Shown: positions 1-6,759, counted from the stretch's first letter. The stretch is 9,831 nt of DNA from Planctomycetota bacterium (GCA_003670825.1 QWQL01000095.1:1-9831), one strand, 5' to 3'. Translations and numbers: made by a program. The notes: generated from the sequence alone by a model not told the origin.

Positions 1-524
1 AAGAGATCTTCGCGAAACCTCCCGAACTGAACCTCGGACGCCAGATCGCGGTTGGTGGCGGCGAGCACTCGGACGTCGACAGGGATTTCCTGGTGGCTGC
101 CCACAGGCACCACGACCCGCTGCTGGAGCACTCGCAGCAGCTTGGCTTGGAGTTCGAGTTCCATCTCCCCGATCTCGTCGAGGAAGATCGTGCCCGCCTC
201 AGCCGCCCGAAAGCAGCCCAGCGTCGAGGACGTCGCTCCGGTGAACGACCCCTTCACATGACCAAACATGTGGCTGGCAAACAGGGTGCCGGTCGTCACC
301 GCACAGTCGACAGGGATGAACGCTTTCTTGCACCGCAAACTACAGGAGTGAATCGCCTGGGCGATGAGTTCTTTGCCAGTGCCGCTCGGCCCGAGGATGA
401 GCACGCTCGACTGATGAACGGCGACGAGTTCGATCGACCGCCGCACCTGCTCGGCCCAGGGCGAAATGCCGATGATCCGCTCGATGGCGTCGTGGGCGGG
501 TTGGGTGCTTGCAACCGACTCCAT
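1..524 (-). CDS. Sigma-54-dependent transcriptional activator, AAA+ domain (5' part; gene runs off the left edge)
   Basis: This gene encodes a bacterial enhancer-binding protein, which uses ATP hydrolysis to open promoters bound by sigma-54 RNA polymerase. The 174 visible codons show Walker A GPSGTGKE (residues 45-52), the sigma-54 contact loop as GSFTGA (92-97, normally GAFTGA), Walker B GTIFLDEIG (111-119), a sensor I region ending in ATNRDL (156-161) and the start of the FREDL motif at the window edge. The start is the ATG at 524-522: an in-frame stop lies at 557-555, no other ATG or GTG lies between, and GAGGA sits 10 bases upstream. The AAA+ domain therefore begins within about 18 residues of the start, so there is no N-terminal receiver, GAF or PAS domain, an architecture like PspF. 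The helix-turn-helix end is outside the window. It is divergent from the chemosensory operon; control of that operon by this protein is possible but inferred. Confidence 0.93.
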   Translation of the reverse strand, partial: MESVASTQPAHDAIERIIGISPWAEQVRRSIELVAVHQSSVLILGPSGTGKELIAQAIHSCSLRCKKAFIPVDCAVTTGTLFASHMFGHVKGSFTGATSSTLGCFRAAEAGTIFLDEIGEMELELQAKLLRVLQQRVVVPVGSHQEIPVDVRVLAATNRDLASEVQFGRFREDL

Positions 525-734
525 GCCAATGGCGTCCTCGGGGATCGTGGGCGATCAACCGGACGCTGCGGGGTGAGCGAATACCGAAGGAAGCGTCAGA
601 TCCTCCGGCACTGTTGATATACCCCATTCCAGCGCCCGGGGCCACCAGTTGGGAACGTATCAAAAACGCCGGATGGGAGGGTCGTGCCGCCGAGTCCGCT
701 CCCGCCTGCCCCTCAAAGCGGGGTAATTTCTGCC

Positions 735-751
735 AAAAAAACCAGTTTTTT
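735..751. promoter_or_regulatory. A-tract/T-tract inverted repeat, possible operator or bent-DNA site
   Basis: AAAAAAC and GTTTTTT form a perfect 7-base inverted repeat (736-742 and 745-751) around a central CA, with one more A at 735. This is an isolated AT island in very GC-rich DNA between divergent genes. Such a site could bind a dimeric regulator or bend DNA. It is followed by GC-rich sequence rather than by the end of a gene, so it is not a terminator. The function is inferred. Confidence 0.35.
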
Positions 752-779
752 CGCCGGCGCGTCGCCCGGTCAGGAAAGA

Positions 780-794
780 TGGACAAAGATTGCA
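780..794 (+). promoter_or_regulatory. Weak sigma-54-like promoter match (TGGACA-N4-TTGCA)
   Basis: The sequence resembles the TGGCAC-N5-TTGC consensus in both halves, but the GG and GC dinucleotides are 9 rather than the usual 10 bases apart, which normally impairs sigma-54 binding. It lies about 50 bases upstream of the ATG at 845 and faces a divergent sigma-54 activator gene, the usual arrangement for such a promoter. The spacing fault makes it only a candidate. Confidence 0.18.
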
Positions 795-844
795 GGATGG
801 CTCCGCGGGCTTCCGCCCCGGGCCGACCTCGCGGTGTTTTCGAA

Positions 845-2173
845 ATGCCCACGCGTTTGCATCCGCCCGTGAGCCGTCCCCGGCACAGCCTGCGTCGCTG
901 GCTGGCTGCCGCTGCACTGGCCGCACTGCTCGCCGGCAGCTGGTTTGTGATCGACCGCCTGCTGGTCAACCGGCGGCCGATCGTCGTGGGCTTGCTGCAC
1001 TCGCAGACCGGTCCGATGGCCGTCAGCGAGCGGTCGATGATCGACGCGGAGGTGCTGGCCCTCGAAGAGATCAATCGGCAGGGTGGCCTGCTCGGCCGGC
1101 CCATCCGCTGGGTGATCGCCGATGGGGCTTCGGACGGTCCGACGTTCGCCCGCCAGGCGGAGGCGCTGATCCGGGAGCACGGCGTGAACGTGATCTTCGG
1201 ATGCTGGACGAGCGCCTCCCGCAAGAGCGTGCTGCCGGTGGTGGAGGCGAACGACCACCTGCTCGTCTACCCGATGGCCTACGAAGGACTCGAGCAGTCG
1301 CCCAACGTGATCTACACCGGTGCCTCGCCCAACCAGCAGATCACGCCCGCCGTGCAGTGGTGCCGGTCCACACTGCAGGCTCGCCGATTCTTCCTGGTGG
1401 GCTCCGACTACATCTGGCCGCATTGTGTCAACGCGATCGCCACCGACCAGATCGCCGGACTCGATGCGGAACTCGTGGGCGAGGAATACCTTCCGTTTGG
1501 CAGCACCGACGTCGACGACCTTGCCACGCGGATCGCGCTTGCCAAGCCGGACGTGATCCTCAGCTCGGTGGTCGGCGACTCGGCGCTGCCCTTCGCCCAG
1601 GCGGTGCGGGCGGCCGGAATGCTTCCCGAGACCACGCCGATCGTCACCTTTGCGGTCGCCGAGAACGAACTGCGGATGCCGGCCGCGGCTGCCATGACCG
1701 GGAACTACGCGGCGTGGAACTACTTCCAGAGCATCGATCGCCCGGAGAACCTGGCGTTCGTCCGCGGCTTCAAGGCCCGCTACGGCAGCGACCGGACCAC
1801 ATCGGACGTGATCGTGGCGTCCTCCAACAGCGTCCAACTCTGGGCCCAGGCGGTCCGCGAGGCCGAGACGGTCGACGTGCGGCCCGTCCGCAATGCGATG
1901 CGGCATCAGAGCCTCAACGCCCCTGAGGGCATCATCGCCATCGACCCCGAAACCCAGCACACCTGGCGGCCTGTCTTCATTGGCCAGGTGCGGAGCGACG
2001 GCCAGTTCGACATCGTCTGGTCGAGCCGCACGGCGGTGCGGCCCGTGCCCTTCCCGATCTCGCGATCGCGGTCGGAGTGGGAGGCCTTCGTGGCCGACCT
2101 GCAACGGTCATGGGGCGGGCAGTGGGGCAGGCCGGGCGGCACGTCGGCCATGAAGGGGGAGGCCCCACGATGA
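845..2173 (+). CDS. Membrane-anchored UrtA/AmiC-like periplasmic binding protein
   Basis: The product belongs to the type I periplasmic binding fold of branched-chain amino acid, amide and urea binders (Peripla_BP_5; closest by eye to UrtA). Seen: an arginine-containing N-terminus, a hydrophobic segment at about residues 19-38, then the first fold strand with VVGLLHSQTG (47-56), FGCWTSASRKS (118-128) and YPMAYEG (142-148), all resembling UrtA. The mature part is of normal family length (442 residues in all). The segment LLAGS resembles a lipobox with Ser where Cys should be, so the protein is probably held by an uncleaved signal anchor. No ABC permease or ATPase gene is present. The stop overlaps the receptor start (ATGA), implying translational coupling and a role in delivering ligand to the receptor rather than transport. 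The start is uncertain: ATG codons at 779 and 797 are in frame, and 845 is chosen because it gives the most normal signal segment, though its ribosome binding site is poor. Confidence 0.85.
   Translation: MPTRLHPPVSRPRHSLRRWLAAAALAALLAGSWFVIDRLLVNRRPIVVGLLHSQTGPMAVSERSMIDAEVLALEEINRQGGLLGRPIRWVIADGASDGPTFARQAEALIREHGVNVIFGCWTSASRKSVLPVVEANDHLLVYPMAYEGLEQSPNVIYTGASPNQQITPAVQWCRSTLQARRFFLVGSDYIWPHCVNAIATDQIAGLDAELVGEEYLPFGSTDVDDLATRIALAKPDVILSSVVGDSALPFAQAVRAAGMLPETTPIVTFAVAENELRMPAAAAMTGNYAAWNYFQSIDRPENLAFVRGFKARYGSDRTTSDVIVASSNSVQLWAQAVREAETVDVRPVRNAMRHQSLNAPEGIIAIDPETQHTWRPVFIGQVRSDGQFDIVWSSRTAVRPVPFPISRSRSEWEAFVADLQRSWGGQWGRPGGTSAMKGEAPR
2153..2162 (+). promoter_or_regulatory. Ribosome binding site fixing the receptor start
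   Basis: The run AAGGGGGAGG ends 7 bases before the ATG at 2170. It is the best Shine-Dalgarno match near this junction and favours 2170 over the in-frame ATG codons at 2077 and 2110, which lie inside the preceding gene. It sits within the last codons of the binding-protein gene. Confidence 0.7.
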
Positions 2174-4176
2174 GCGTTGTGGAGGGCAACTCGAAGCTGC
2201 GCCGGTCGATTGCGGGCCGGCTACTCTTTTGGTTCCTCGTGATCGCACTGATCCCGTGCGCCATCGTGACCGCGATCACGGCGCGGATCGCAGCCACGGC
2301 CCTGGAGAAGTCGGTCCGCGACAACCTCGTGCAGATCGCGGCCGGCAAGGCGAACGAGCTGGAGTCGTACGCATCCGAGCGGGTCCGCGACTGCGCCGCC
2401 TTCGCCCGCGGGCCGACGTTCACCCAAGCCATTCGGAAACTCGCCGCCGTTCCCGGCACTGACGCCCTCCACGAGGCCGGAGCCGAGTTCCGCGAGTACT
2501 TCACGTACGTTGCCAAGGCGTTCGACTACGCCGACCTGCTGCTACTCGACGGGGACGGCCGCGTGATTTTTTCCTTGGCCGAGTCGATCCCCTGCGGATC
2601 GTCGATCGCCAGCGGCAGCCTGGTCTCCTCGGAACTGGCGGCGGGCTTCGACCGCGCCCGGACGCTCCTGCAGTCGGATCTCTCGGGCTTTCAGCCCTAC
2701 GGCAAGGCGGCGACGCCGCTCGCATTCGTCACCTGCCCGGTGCTTGATGAGGGACGCGTGACGGGGGTGCTCGCCCTCGCCCTCGGTCCCCAGCGGGTCT
2801 GGAGGATCCTCTCCGACCTGACGGGACTGGGTGACACCGGCGAGATCGTGGCCGGCGAACTAGTCGGCAACGCCGTGCTGATCACCACGCCGCTGCGGCA
2901 TGCCACCAACGCCGCGTTCCGGATGAAGATCCCACTGGCCTCGGCCCAGGCCACCGCCACGCAGCGGGCGGCCACGGGCGACCGTGGCTACGGTGAGGCC
3001 ATCGACTACCGGGGCATGGAGGTCGCCGCGGCCTGGTGCTACGTCCCCAGCTTCCGCTGGGGACTCGTCGTCAAGCAGGATGCCGCCGAGGCCTTTGGGC
3101 TGGTGCGCTTTCAGCGGCTCGCGGTAGTCGGCCTGTCACTGGCCACGATCCTGGGGGTGACGGCCGCCGCGCTGGCGGTCGCCCGCTCGATCTCAACGCC
3201 CATCCGCACGGCGGTGGCGGTGGCCAACCAGGTCGCCGGCGGTGACCTGCGGGCCGACGTCGGGGACACGGCCGACGACGAGACGGGAGCCCTGCTGGGC
3301 GCGATCCAGAAGATGACCAATGACCTGCGTGGCCTGATTGGACGCATCCAGCATTCATCGGTCGCGCTGATCTCGACGGCGACCGCGATCCAGGCCACGG
3401 CCAGCGAACAGCAGCAGGTGATCACGGACTACGGCGCATCAACCAGCCAGGCGGTCGCCGCCGTCAAGGAGATTTCGGTCACCAGCCAGGAACTGCTGCG
3501 GACGATGACCGAGGTCAACGACATGGCCTCGCACACGGGCAAGATGGCGACCGCCGGCCGCGTGGGCCTCGGGGGCATGGACGGCACGATGCGGCAGCTG
3601 GCCGAGAGCACCTCTTCGTTCGGCTCGAAGCTCGCCGTCATCAGCGAGCGGGCGGCCAACATCAACCTCGCAGTGACCACGATCACGAAAGTGGCCGACC
3701 AGACCAACCTGCTGTCGATCAACGCGGCGATCGAGGCCGAGAAGGCGGGCGAATACGGTCTCGGCTTCCTCGTGGTCGCCCGGGAAATCCGCCGCCTCGC
3801 CGACCAGACGGCCGTGGCCTCACTCGACATCGAGCGAATGGTCAAGGAGATGCAGTACAGCGTGTCGGCTGGCGTGATGGAGATGGACAAGTTCGCGGAG
3901 CAGGTGCGTACAGGCGTCCGCGAGATCGGCGACGTGTCGGCGAAGCTCGGCGAGATCATCGAGGCCGTGCAGGGCATCTCGGGCCGCTTTGGCCAGGTCA
4001 CCGAAGGCATGCGGGCCCAGTCGCAGGGGGCCGAGCAGATCCGCGAGGCGATGATCCGCCTCGCCGAGGGCGCCACCCGCACCGCCTCCTCACTCAACGA
4101 CTTCAATGGCGCTACGGTCCACCTTCGCGAGGCCGTGGGCGACCTCAAGGAGGAAGTTTCCCGCTTCACGATCTGA
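2170..4176 (+). CDS. wspA: Methyl-accepting chemotaxis protein, WspA-like, with double-Cache sensor domain
   Basis: This is a transmembrane receptor that controls the CheA-type kinase encoded downstream. Of 668 residues, the first membrane helix is at about 17-40. A periplasmic domain of about 275 residues follows, with double-Cache character (LLLLDGDGRV near 123-132; TGLGDTGE at 218-225; IDYRGMEV near 278-285; a WGLVVK strand before the membrane). The second helix is at about 318-338, HAMP at about 338-388, then the signalling coiled coil. The hairpin tip around 510-545 (NLLSINAAIEAEKAGEYG and an REIRRLADQTA stretch) matches the WspA type as I recall it. There is no C-terminal pentapeptide tether for CheR or CheB; the protein ends EEVSRFTI. 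The four-base overlap with the binding-protein gene suggests the two act as a pair. The periplasmic domain is larger than that of Pseudomonas WspA, so the stimulus probably differs. Confidence 0.93.
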   Translation: MSVVEGNSKLRRSIAGRLLFWFLVIALIPCAIVTAITARIAATALEKSVRDNLVQIAAGKANELESYASERVRDCAAFARGPTFTQAIRKLAAVPGTDALHEAGAEFREYFTYVAKAFDYADLLLLDGDGRVIFSLAESIPCGSSIASGSLVSSELAAGFDRARTLLQSDLSGFQPYGKAATPLAFVTCPVLDEGRVTGVLALALGPQRVWRILSDLTGLGDTGEIVAGELVGNAVLITTPLRHATNAAFRMKIPLASAQATATQRAATGDRGYGEAIDYRGMEVAAAWCYVPSFRWGLVVKQDAAEAFGLVRFQRLAVVGLSLATILGVTAAALAVARSISTPIRTAVAVANQVAGGDLRADVGDTADDETGALLGAIQKMTNDLRGLIGRIQHSSVALISTATAIQATASEQQQVITDYGASTSQAVAAVKEISVTSQELLRTMTEVNDMASHTGKMATAGRVGLGGMDGTMRQLAESTSSFGSKLAVISERAANINLAVTTITKVADQTNLLSINAAIEAEKAGEYGLGFLVVAREIRRLADQTAVASLDIERMVKEMQYSVSAGVMEMDKFAEQVRTGVREIGDVSAKLGEIIEAVQGISGRFGQVTEGMRAQSQGAEQIREAMIRLAEGATRTASSLNDFNGATVHLREAVGDLKEEVSRFTI

Positions 4177-4196
4177 GCGCTCGTCGTCACGAGCGC
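4177..4196 (+). other. Perfect stem-loop right after the receptor stop codon
   Basis: GCGCTCGT (4177-4184) and ACGAGCGC (4189-4196) pair perfectly around the loop CGTC, starting at the base after the TGA stop. No T-run follows, so it is not a standard intrinsic terminator. A very stable hairpin here could protect the 3' end of the upstream message, mark an RNA processing point or partly attenuate transcription, letting receptor and binding protein be made in larger amounts than the signalling enzymes. The remainder of the 140-base gap (4197-4316) shows nothing else I can name. Confidence 0.6.
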
Positions 4197-4316
4197 CCAG
4201 AGCCTCCTTCATGGGGCCCGGACACGCCGCGGATCGTTCCATCGACCGCGCCGGCTCCACGGCCAGAACGTTTCCGCCCCGCAGGCTCGACCGTCGTCGC
4301 AGGCAGGTTCTCCGTC

Positions 4317-4784
4317 ATGCAACTCCTCACCTTCACCGTCGCCGGACAGACCTACGCGATTGAATCGCGGCGGGTGGTCGAGGTCTTGCCACTTGTTCCC
4401 GCCCGACCGATCCCCCACACGCCCGCCTACATCCGCGGCATCTTCACGTACCGTGGCCGGCTCGTGCCGCTCCTCGACCTGGGGCAGCGGCTCGCCACCG
4501 GACCGCTTGCGGAGCGGCTGAGCACTCGAGTGATCGTCGTAGAGTGGCTGCTGGCGGGACGAGATCCGCGGCAGCTCGGGCTGGTGGCGGAGAACGTGAT
4601 CTCGATCTGCTCCACCGAGGACGCGGAGGCCTCGCTCCCCTCGCTCGACTTCCACGACACCCCCTTTCTTGGGAACATCCTCCGGATCGGCGGCCGCACC
4701 ATCCAGCTGATCGCCGTCGAACAGCTCCTGCCCTCCGACATCTCCACCGGCCTGTTTCCCGAACCCGCCGCGAAGGCCCCCTGA
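4317..4784 (+). CDS. wspB: CheW-type coupling protein, WspB-like
   Basis: A 155-residue single-domain CheW fold protein that bridges receptor tips and the P5 domain of the kinase in the cytoplasm. Seen: the opening strand LLTFTVAGQTYAI (3-15), the strand pair around VVEVLPLV (20-27), the conserved YIRGIFTYRGRLVPLLDLG stretch (38-56) typical of CheW, and a final strand-helix segment (TIQLIAVEQLL) near 130-140. Its place directly after the receptor and before cheR matches wspB. The ATG at 4317 is preceded by AGGCAGG with a 9-base gap. The stop overlaps the next start (TGATG, one shared base). It is one of two CheW proteins in the operon; this one has no extra domain. Confidence 0.9.
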   Translation: MQLLTFTVAGQTYAIESRRVVEVLPLVPARPIPHTPAYIRGIFTYRGRLVPLLDLGQRLATGPLAERLSTRVIVVEWLLAGRDPRQLGLVAENVISICSTEDAEASLPSLDFHDTPFLGNILRIGGRTIQLIAVEQLLPSDISTGLFPEPAAKAP

Positions 4785-6025
4785 TGCTTGACGGTGCCAT
4801 CGAACTGCTGCGGGAGTGGATCGGACTCGACGCCTCGACGATCGGCACGGCGTCGCTCGCGCGGGCGATCCGGGGCCGCATGGAGGCGGTGGGCATCGCC
4901 GACCCCGAGGCGTTCGTCGCGGTGGTACGGGACGACGTGGCGGAGCGCGACAAACTCGTCGAGGAGGTGATCGTCGCGGAGAGCTGGTTCTTCCGAGACC
5001 GGCAGGTGTTCGAGTTCGTCGCCACGATTGCGGCAACCCTCGCCCCGCTACCAGGCCGGTCACCTGTCCGGATCCTGTGTGCGCCCTGCGCGTCCGGCGA
5101 GGAGCCCTACTCCGTGGCGATGGCTCTGCTCGACGCGGGGCTCACACCCGGGCAGTTCGTGATCGACGCGATCGACGTCAGCCGGGCGGCACTCGAGCGG
5201 GCCGCCCGGGGCCGCTACTCCGCCAACGCGTTTCGCAACGCCGACTGCTCCTTCCGCGAGCGCTGGTTCCGCACCGAGGGATCGGCCGCGGTGCTCAATG
5301 AGCGGGTCGTATCCTGCGTGCGGTTCGCCTGGGCAAACCTGTGCGACGACCAGTTCGCTGCCGATCGCAGCCCCTACGACGTAGTCTTCTGCCGCAACCT
5401 GCTGATCTATCTGACGACGGAAGCGCGTGGCCGGGTGGAGCGGACGCTCGACCGACTTCTCCGTCCCGACGGCATCCTCGTGCTCGGCGCCGCCGAACCT
5501 CCGATTCTCAAGGGGGACTGGATTCCAGCCGGCGCGGCCTCGCTGTTTGCCCTGCGCCGCGGCGTTCATCTGCCGCCGGCACCGCCGCCGCCCGAGCCGC
5601 CGGTCCGACCCCCGCGTGCGAGCCTCCGGCCGACGCAGGAGAGCCGGGGGCCAACGGCATCGGCAATGCCGACCACGCCTCCAGCCCCCCCCGCAGCGAC
5701 ACCGACCCTCGCAGAACTGCTCGAGCAGGCGGGGGCCCTCGCCAACGCTCGCCGGCATCTCGAGGCTCTCGAACTCTGCGCGCGGCACCGGGTGGCACTT
5801 CCGCCGGCGCCCGAGCTCTTCTTCCTGATGGGAATGCTCCACCAGTCGCTCGGCGACCTCGACCGGGCCGAGGGCTGCCTCCACAAGACGCTCTACCTCG
5901 ACGCGAGCCATGAGGAGGCGCTGCTGTCGCTGGCCTTGCTGGCGAGGCAGCGGGGCGACACCCGGATGGCCGAAACCTACCGCCAGTCGGCGGCCCGCGT
6001 CCTCGCCCGAAAGGCCGCACCATGA
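4784..6025 (+). CDS. wspC: CheR-type receptor methyltransferase with TPR region, WspC-like
   Basis: It transfers methyl groups from S-adenosylmethionine to glutamates on the receptor, opposing the methylesterase encoded at the end of the operon. Of 413 residues, an N-terminal helical part contains the WFFRD motif (68-72). The SAM-binding domain contains CAPCASGEEPYS (about 99-110) and VFCRNLLIYL (201-210), the CheR signature. A proline-rich linker at about 266-305 (PPAPPPPEPP and similar) leads to a TPR-like helical repeat region at about 310-410 (helices around LFFLMGMLHQSLGDLDRAEG and the following repeat). CheR plus TPR is the WspC architecture. The receptor lacks a pentapeptide tether, so the TPR part may provide partner contacts instead. 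The start shares one base with the preceding stop, with GAAGG 7 bases upstream, and the gene ends in an ATGA overlap with the next. Confidence 0.93.
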   Translation: MLDGAIELLREWIGLDASTIGTASLARAIRGRMEAVGIADPEAFVAVVRDDVAERDKLVEEVIVAESWFFRDRQVFEFVATIAATLAPLPGRSPVRILCAPCASGEEPYSVAMALLDAGLTPGQFVIDAIDVSRAALERAARGRYSANAFRNADCSFRERWFRTEGSAAVLNERVVSCVRFAWANLCDDQFAADRSPYDVVFCRNLLIYLTTEARGRVERTLDRLLRPDGILVLGAAEPPILKGDWIPAGAASLFALRRGVHLPPAPPPPEPPVRPPRASLRPTQESRGPTASAMPTTPPAPPAATPTLAELLEQAGALANARRHLEALELCARHRVALPPAPELFFLMGMLHQSLGDLDRAEGCLHKTLYLDASHEEALLSLALLARQRGDTRMAETYRQSAARVLARKAAP

Positions 6026-6744
6026 TCGACAAGGCGCGGCGGGAGGTAGCCGTGGTGCATGCTCCGATGGCGGAGTGCTGGCGGATCATCGGCGTGGCAG
6101 GGGATCGGAGCTGCCCGGAACTCCAGGCCTTCGTGCACTGCCGCAACTGCCCGGTGCTTGCCGAGGCGGCCCGCACGTTCTTCGACCGCGCGGCACCGGA
6201 GGGGTATCTCGAGTCCTGGCGGGTGATTCTCGAGGAACCTGCCGCGGCGACCGAAGCCTCCGATACCAGCGTGCTGGTATTCCGCGTCGATCGGGAATGG
6301 CTCGCGCTTCCCACCGCCGCCCTGGTGGAAGTAACGCCTACCCGCGCGGTCCATACCGTACCCCACCGCTCCAGCGCGGCCCTCGCCGGGCTCGTCAACA
6401 TCCGCGGACAACTCCAGCTCTGCATGTCACTCCACAAGGTGCTGGGCCTGCCGGGCGGCCCCCGAGCGGATGACGGGAGCGACGGCACGGCCGAGGCGGG
6501 CACGCCGCGGCTGATCGTGATGGAGCGAGAGACCCCGCACGGTGCCGAGCGCTGGGTGGTCGGCGTCGACGAGGTCGCCGGCGTGCACCGGGTGGGCACG
6601 ACCGACCTGCGGCCGGTGCCGTCGACGGTCAGCCAGGCCGCGGCCCGCTGCTCGTCGGCCCTCTTCGCCTGGCAGGAGCGGACGGTGGCCCTGCTCGACG
6701 AGGTCCGCCTCTTCGAGACCCTCAACGGCACGGTATCGGCATGA
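6022..6744 (+). CDS. wspD: CheW-type coupling protein with N-terminal cysteine motif, WspD-like
   Basis: This 240-residue protein has an N-terminal extension of about 80 residues followed by a CheW fold (about 82-235; strands LVFRVDREWLALPTAALVEV and the GLVNIRGQLQLCMSL segment at 123-137). The extension contains CW (19-20), then GDRSCP (27-32) and HCRNCP (39-44), so four cysteines at 19, 31, 40 and 43 plus His39. As I recall, the same pattern occurs in WspD proteins; it could bind a metal or sense redox state, but nothing in the sequence proves this. The gene starts within an ATGA overlap with cheR and is preceded by GAAAGG with a 7-base gap. As the second CheW it probably couples the receptor array to the hybrid kinase, possibly with an extra regulatory input. 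Confidence 0.91.
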   Translation: MIDKARREVAVVHAPMAECWRIIGVAGDRSCPELQAFVHCRNCPVLAEAARTFFDRAAPEGYLESWRVILEEPAAATEASDTSVLVFRVDREWLALPTAALVEVTPTRAVHTVPHRSSAALAGLVNIRGQLQLCMSLHKVLGLPGGPRADDGSDGTAEAGTPRLIVMERETPHGAERWVVGVDEVAGVHRVGTTDLRPVPSTVSQAAARCSSALFAWQERTVALLDEVRLFETLNGTVSA

Positions 6745-6746
6745 GC

Positions 6747-6752
6747 GGAGGA
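6747..6752 (+). promoter_or_regulatory. Strong ribosome binding site of the kinase gene
   Basis: GGAGGA lies 7 bases upstream of the ATG at 6760, in the 15-base gap after the wspD-like stop. It is the best Shine-Dalgarno sequence in the operon and fixes the kinase start. Confidence 0.8.
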
Positions 6753-6759
6753 CCGACCC

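Larger units (their letters stand above)
525..844. other. Divergent intergenic region
   Basis: About 320 bases separate the divergent sigma-54 activator start from the preferred start of the binding-protein gene. The reading frame of the binding protein stays open upstream as far as an ATG at 509, but that part is low in conserved sequence and overlaps the activator gene, so I treat it as non-coding. The stretch contains an A-tract/T-tract inverted repeat (735-751) and one imperfect sigma-54-like element (780-794). I see no convincing sigma-70 promoter on either strand, no tRNA and no terminator. Confidence 0.6.

Noticed and set aside
93..617. Open frame on the + strand (174 codons) at the left edge
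   Set aside because: It is antisense to the Walker A, GSFTGA and Walker B motifs of the sigma-54 activator.
607..625. Sigma-54 promoter near GGCACTGTTGATA
   Set aside because: The GG half is present but there is no GC at the required distance.
509..844. Upstream extension of the binding-protein reading frame to ATG 509
   Set aside because: It would overlap the start of the divergent sigma-54 activator, has no recognisable domain, and puts the signal segment more than 130 residues from the N-terminus.
770..2104. Long open frame on the - strand (444 codons)
   Set aside because: It is antisense to the binding-protein gene, rich in Arg, His and Gly as expected of a GC-rich shadow frame, and shows no domain pattern.
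2290..3120. Amino-acid-binding subtype of the double-Cache domain in the receptor
   Set aside because: I could not find the RxWY-type residue pattern of that subtype in the membrane-distal part, so no ligand is assigned.
4177..4196. Intrinsic terminator after the receptor gene
   Set aside because: The stem is perfect but no T-run follows and the next gene continues in the same direction, so a full stop of transcription is unlikely.
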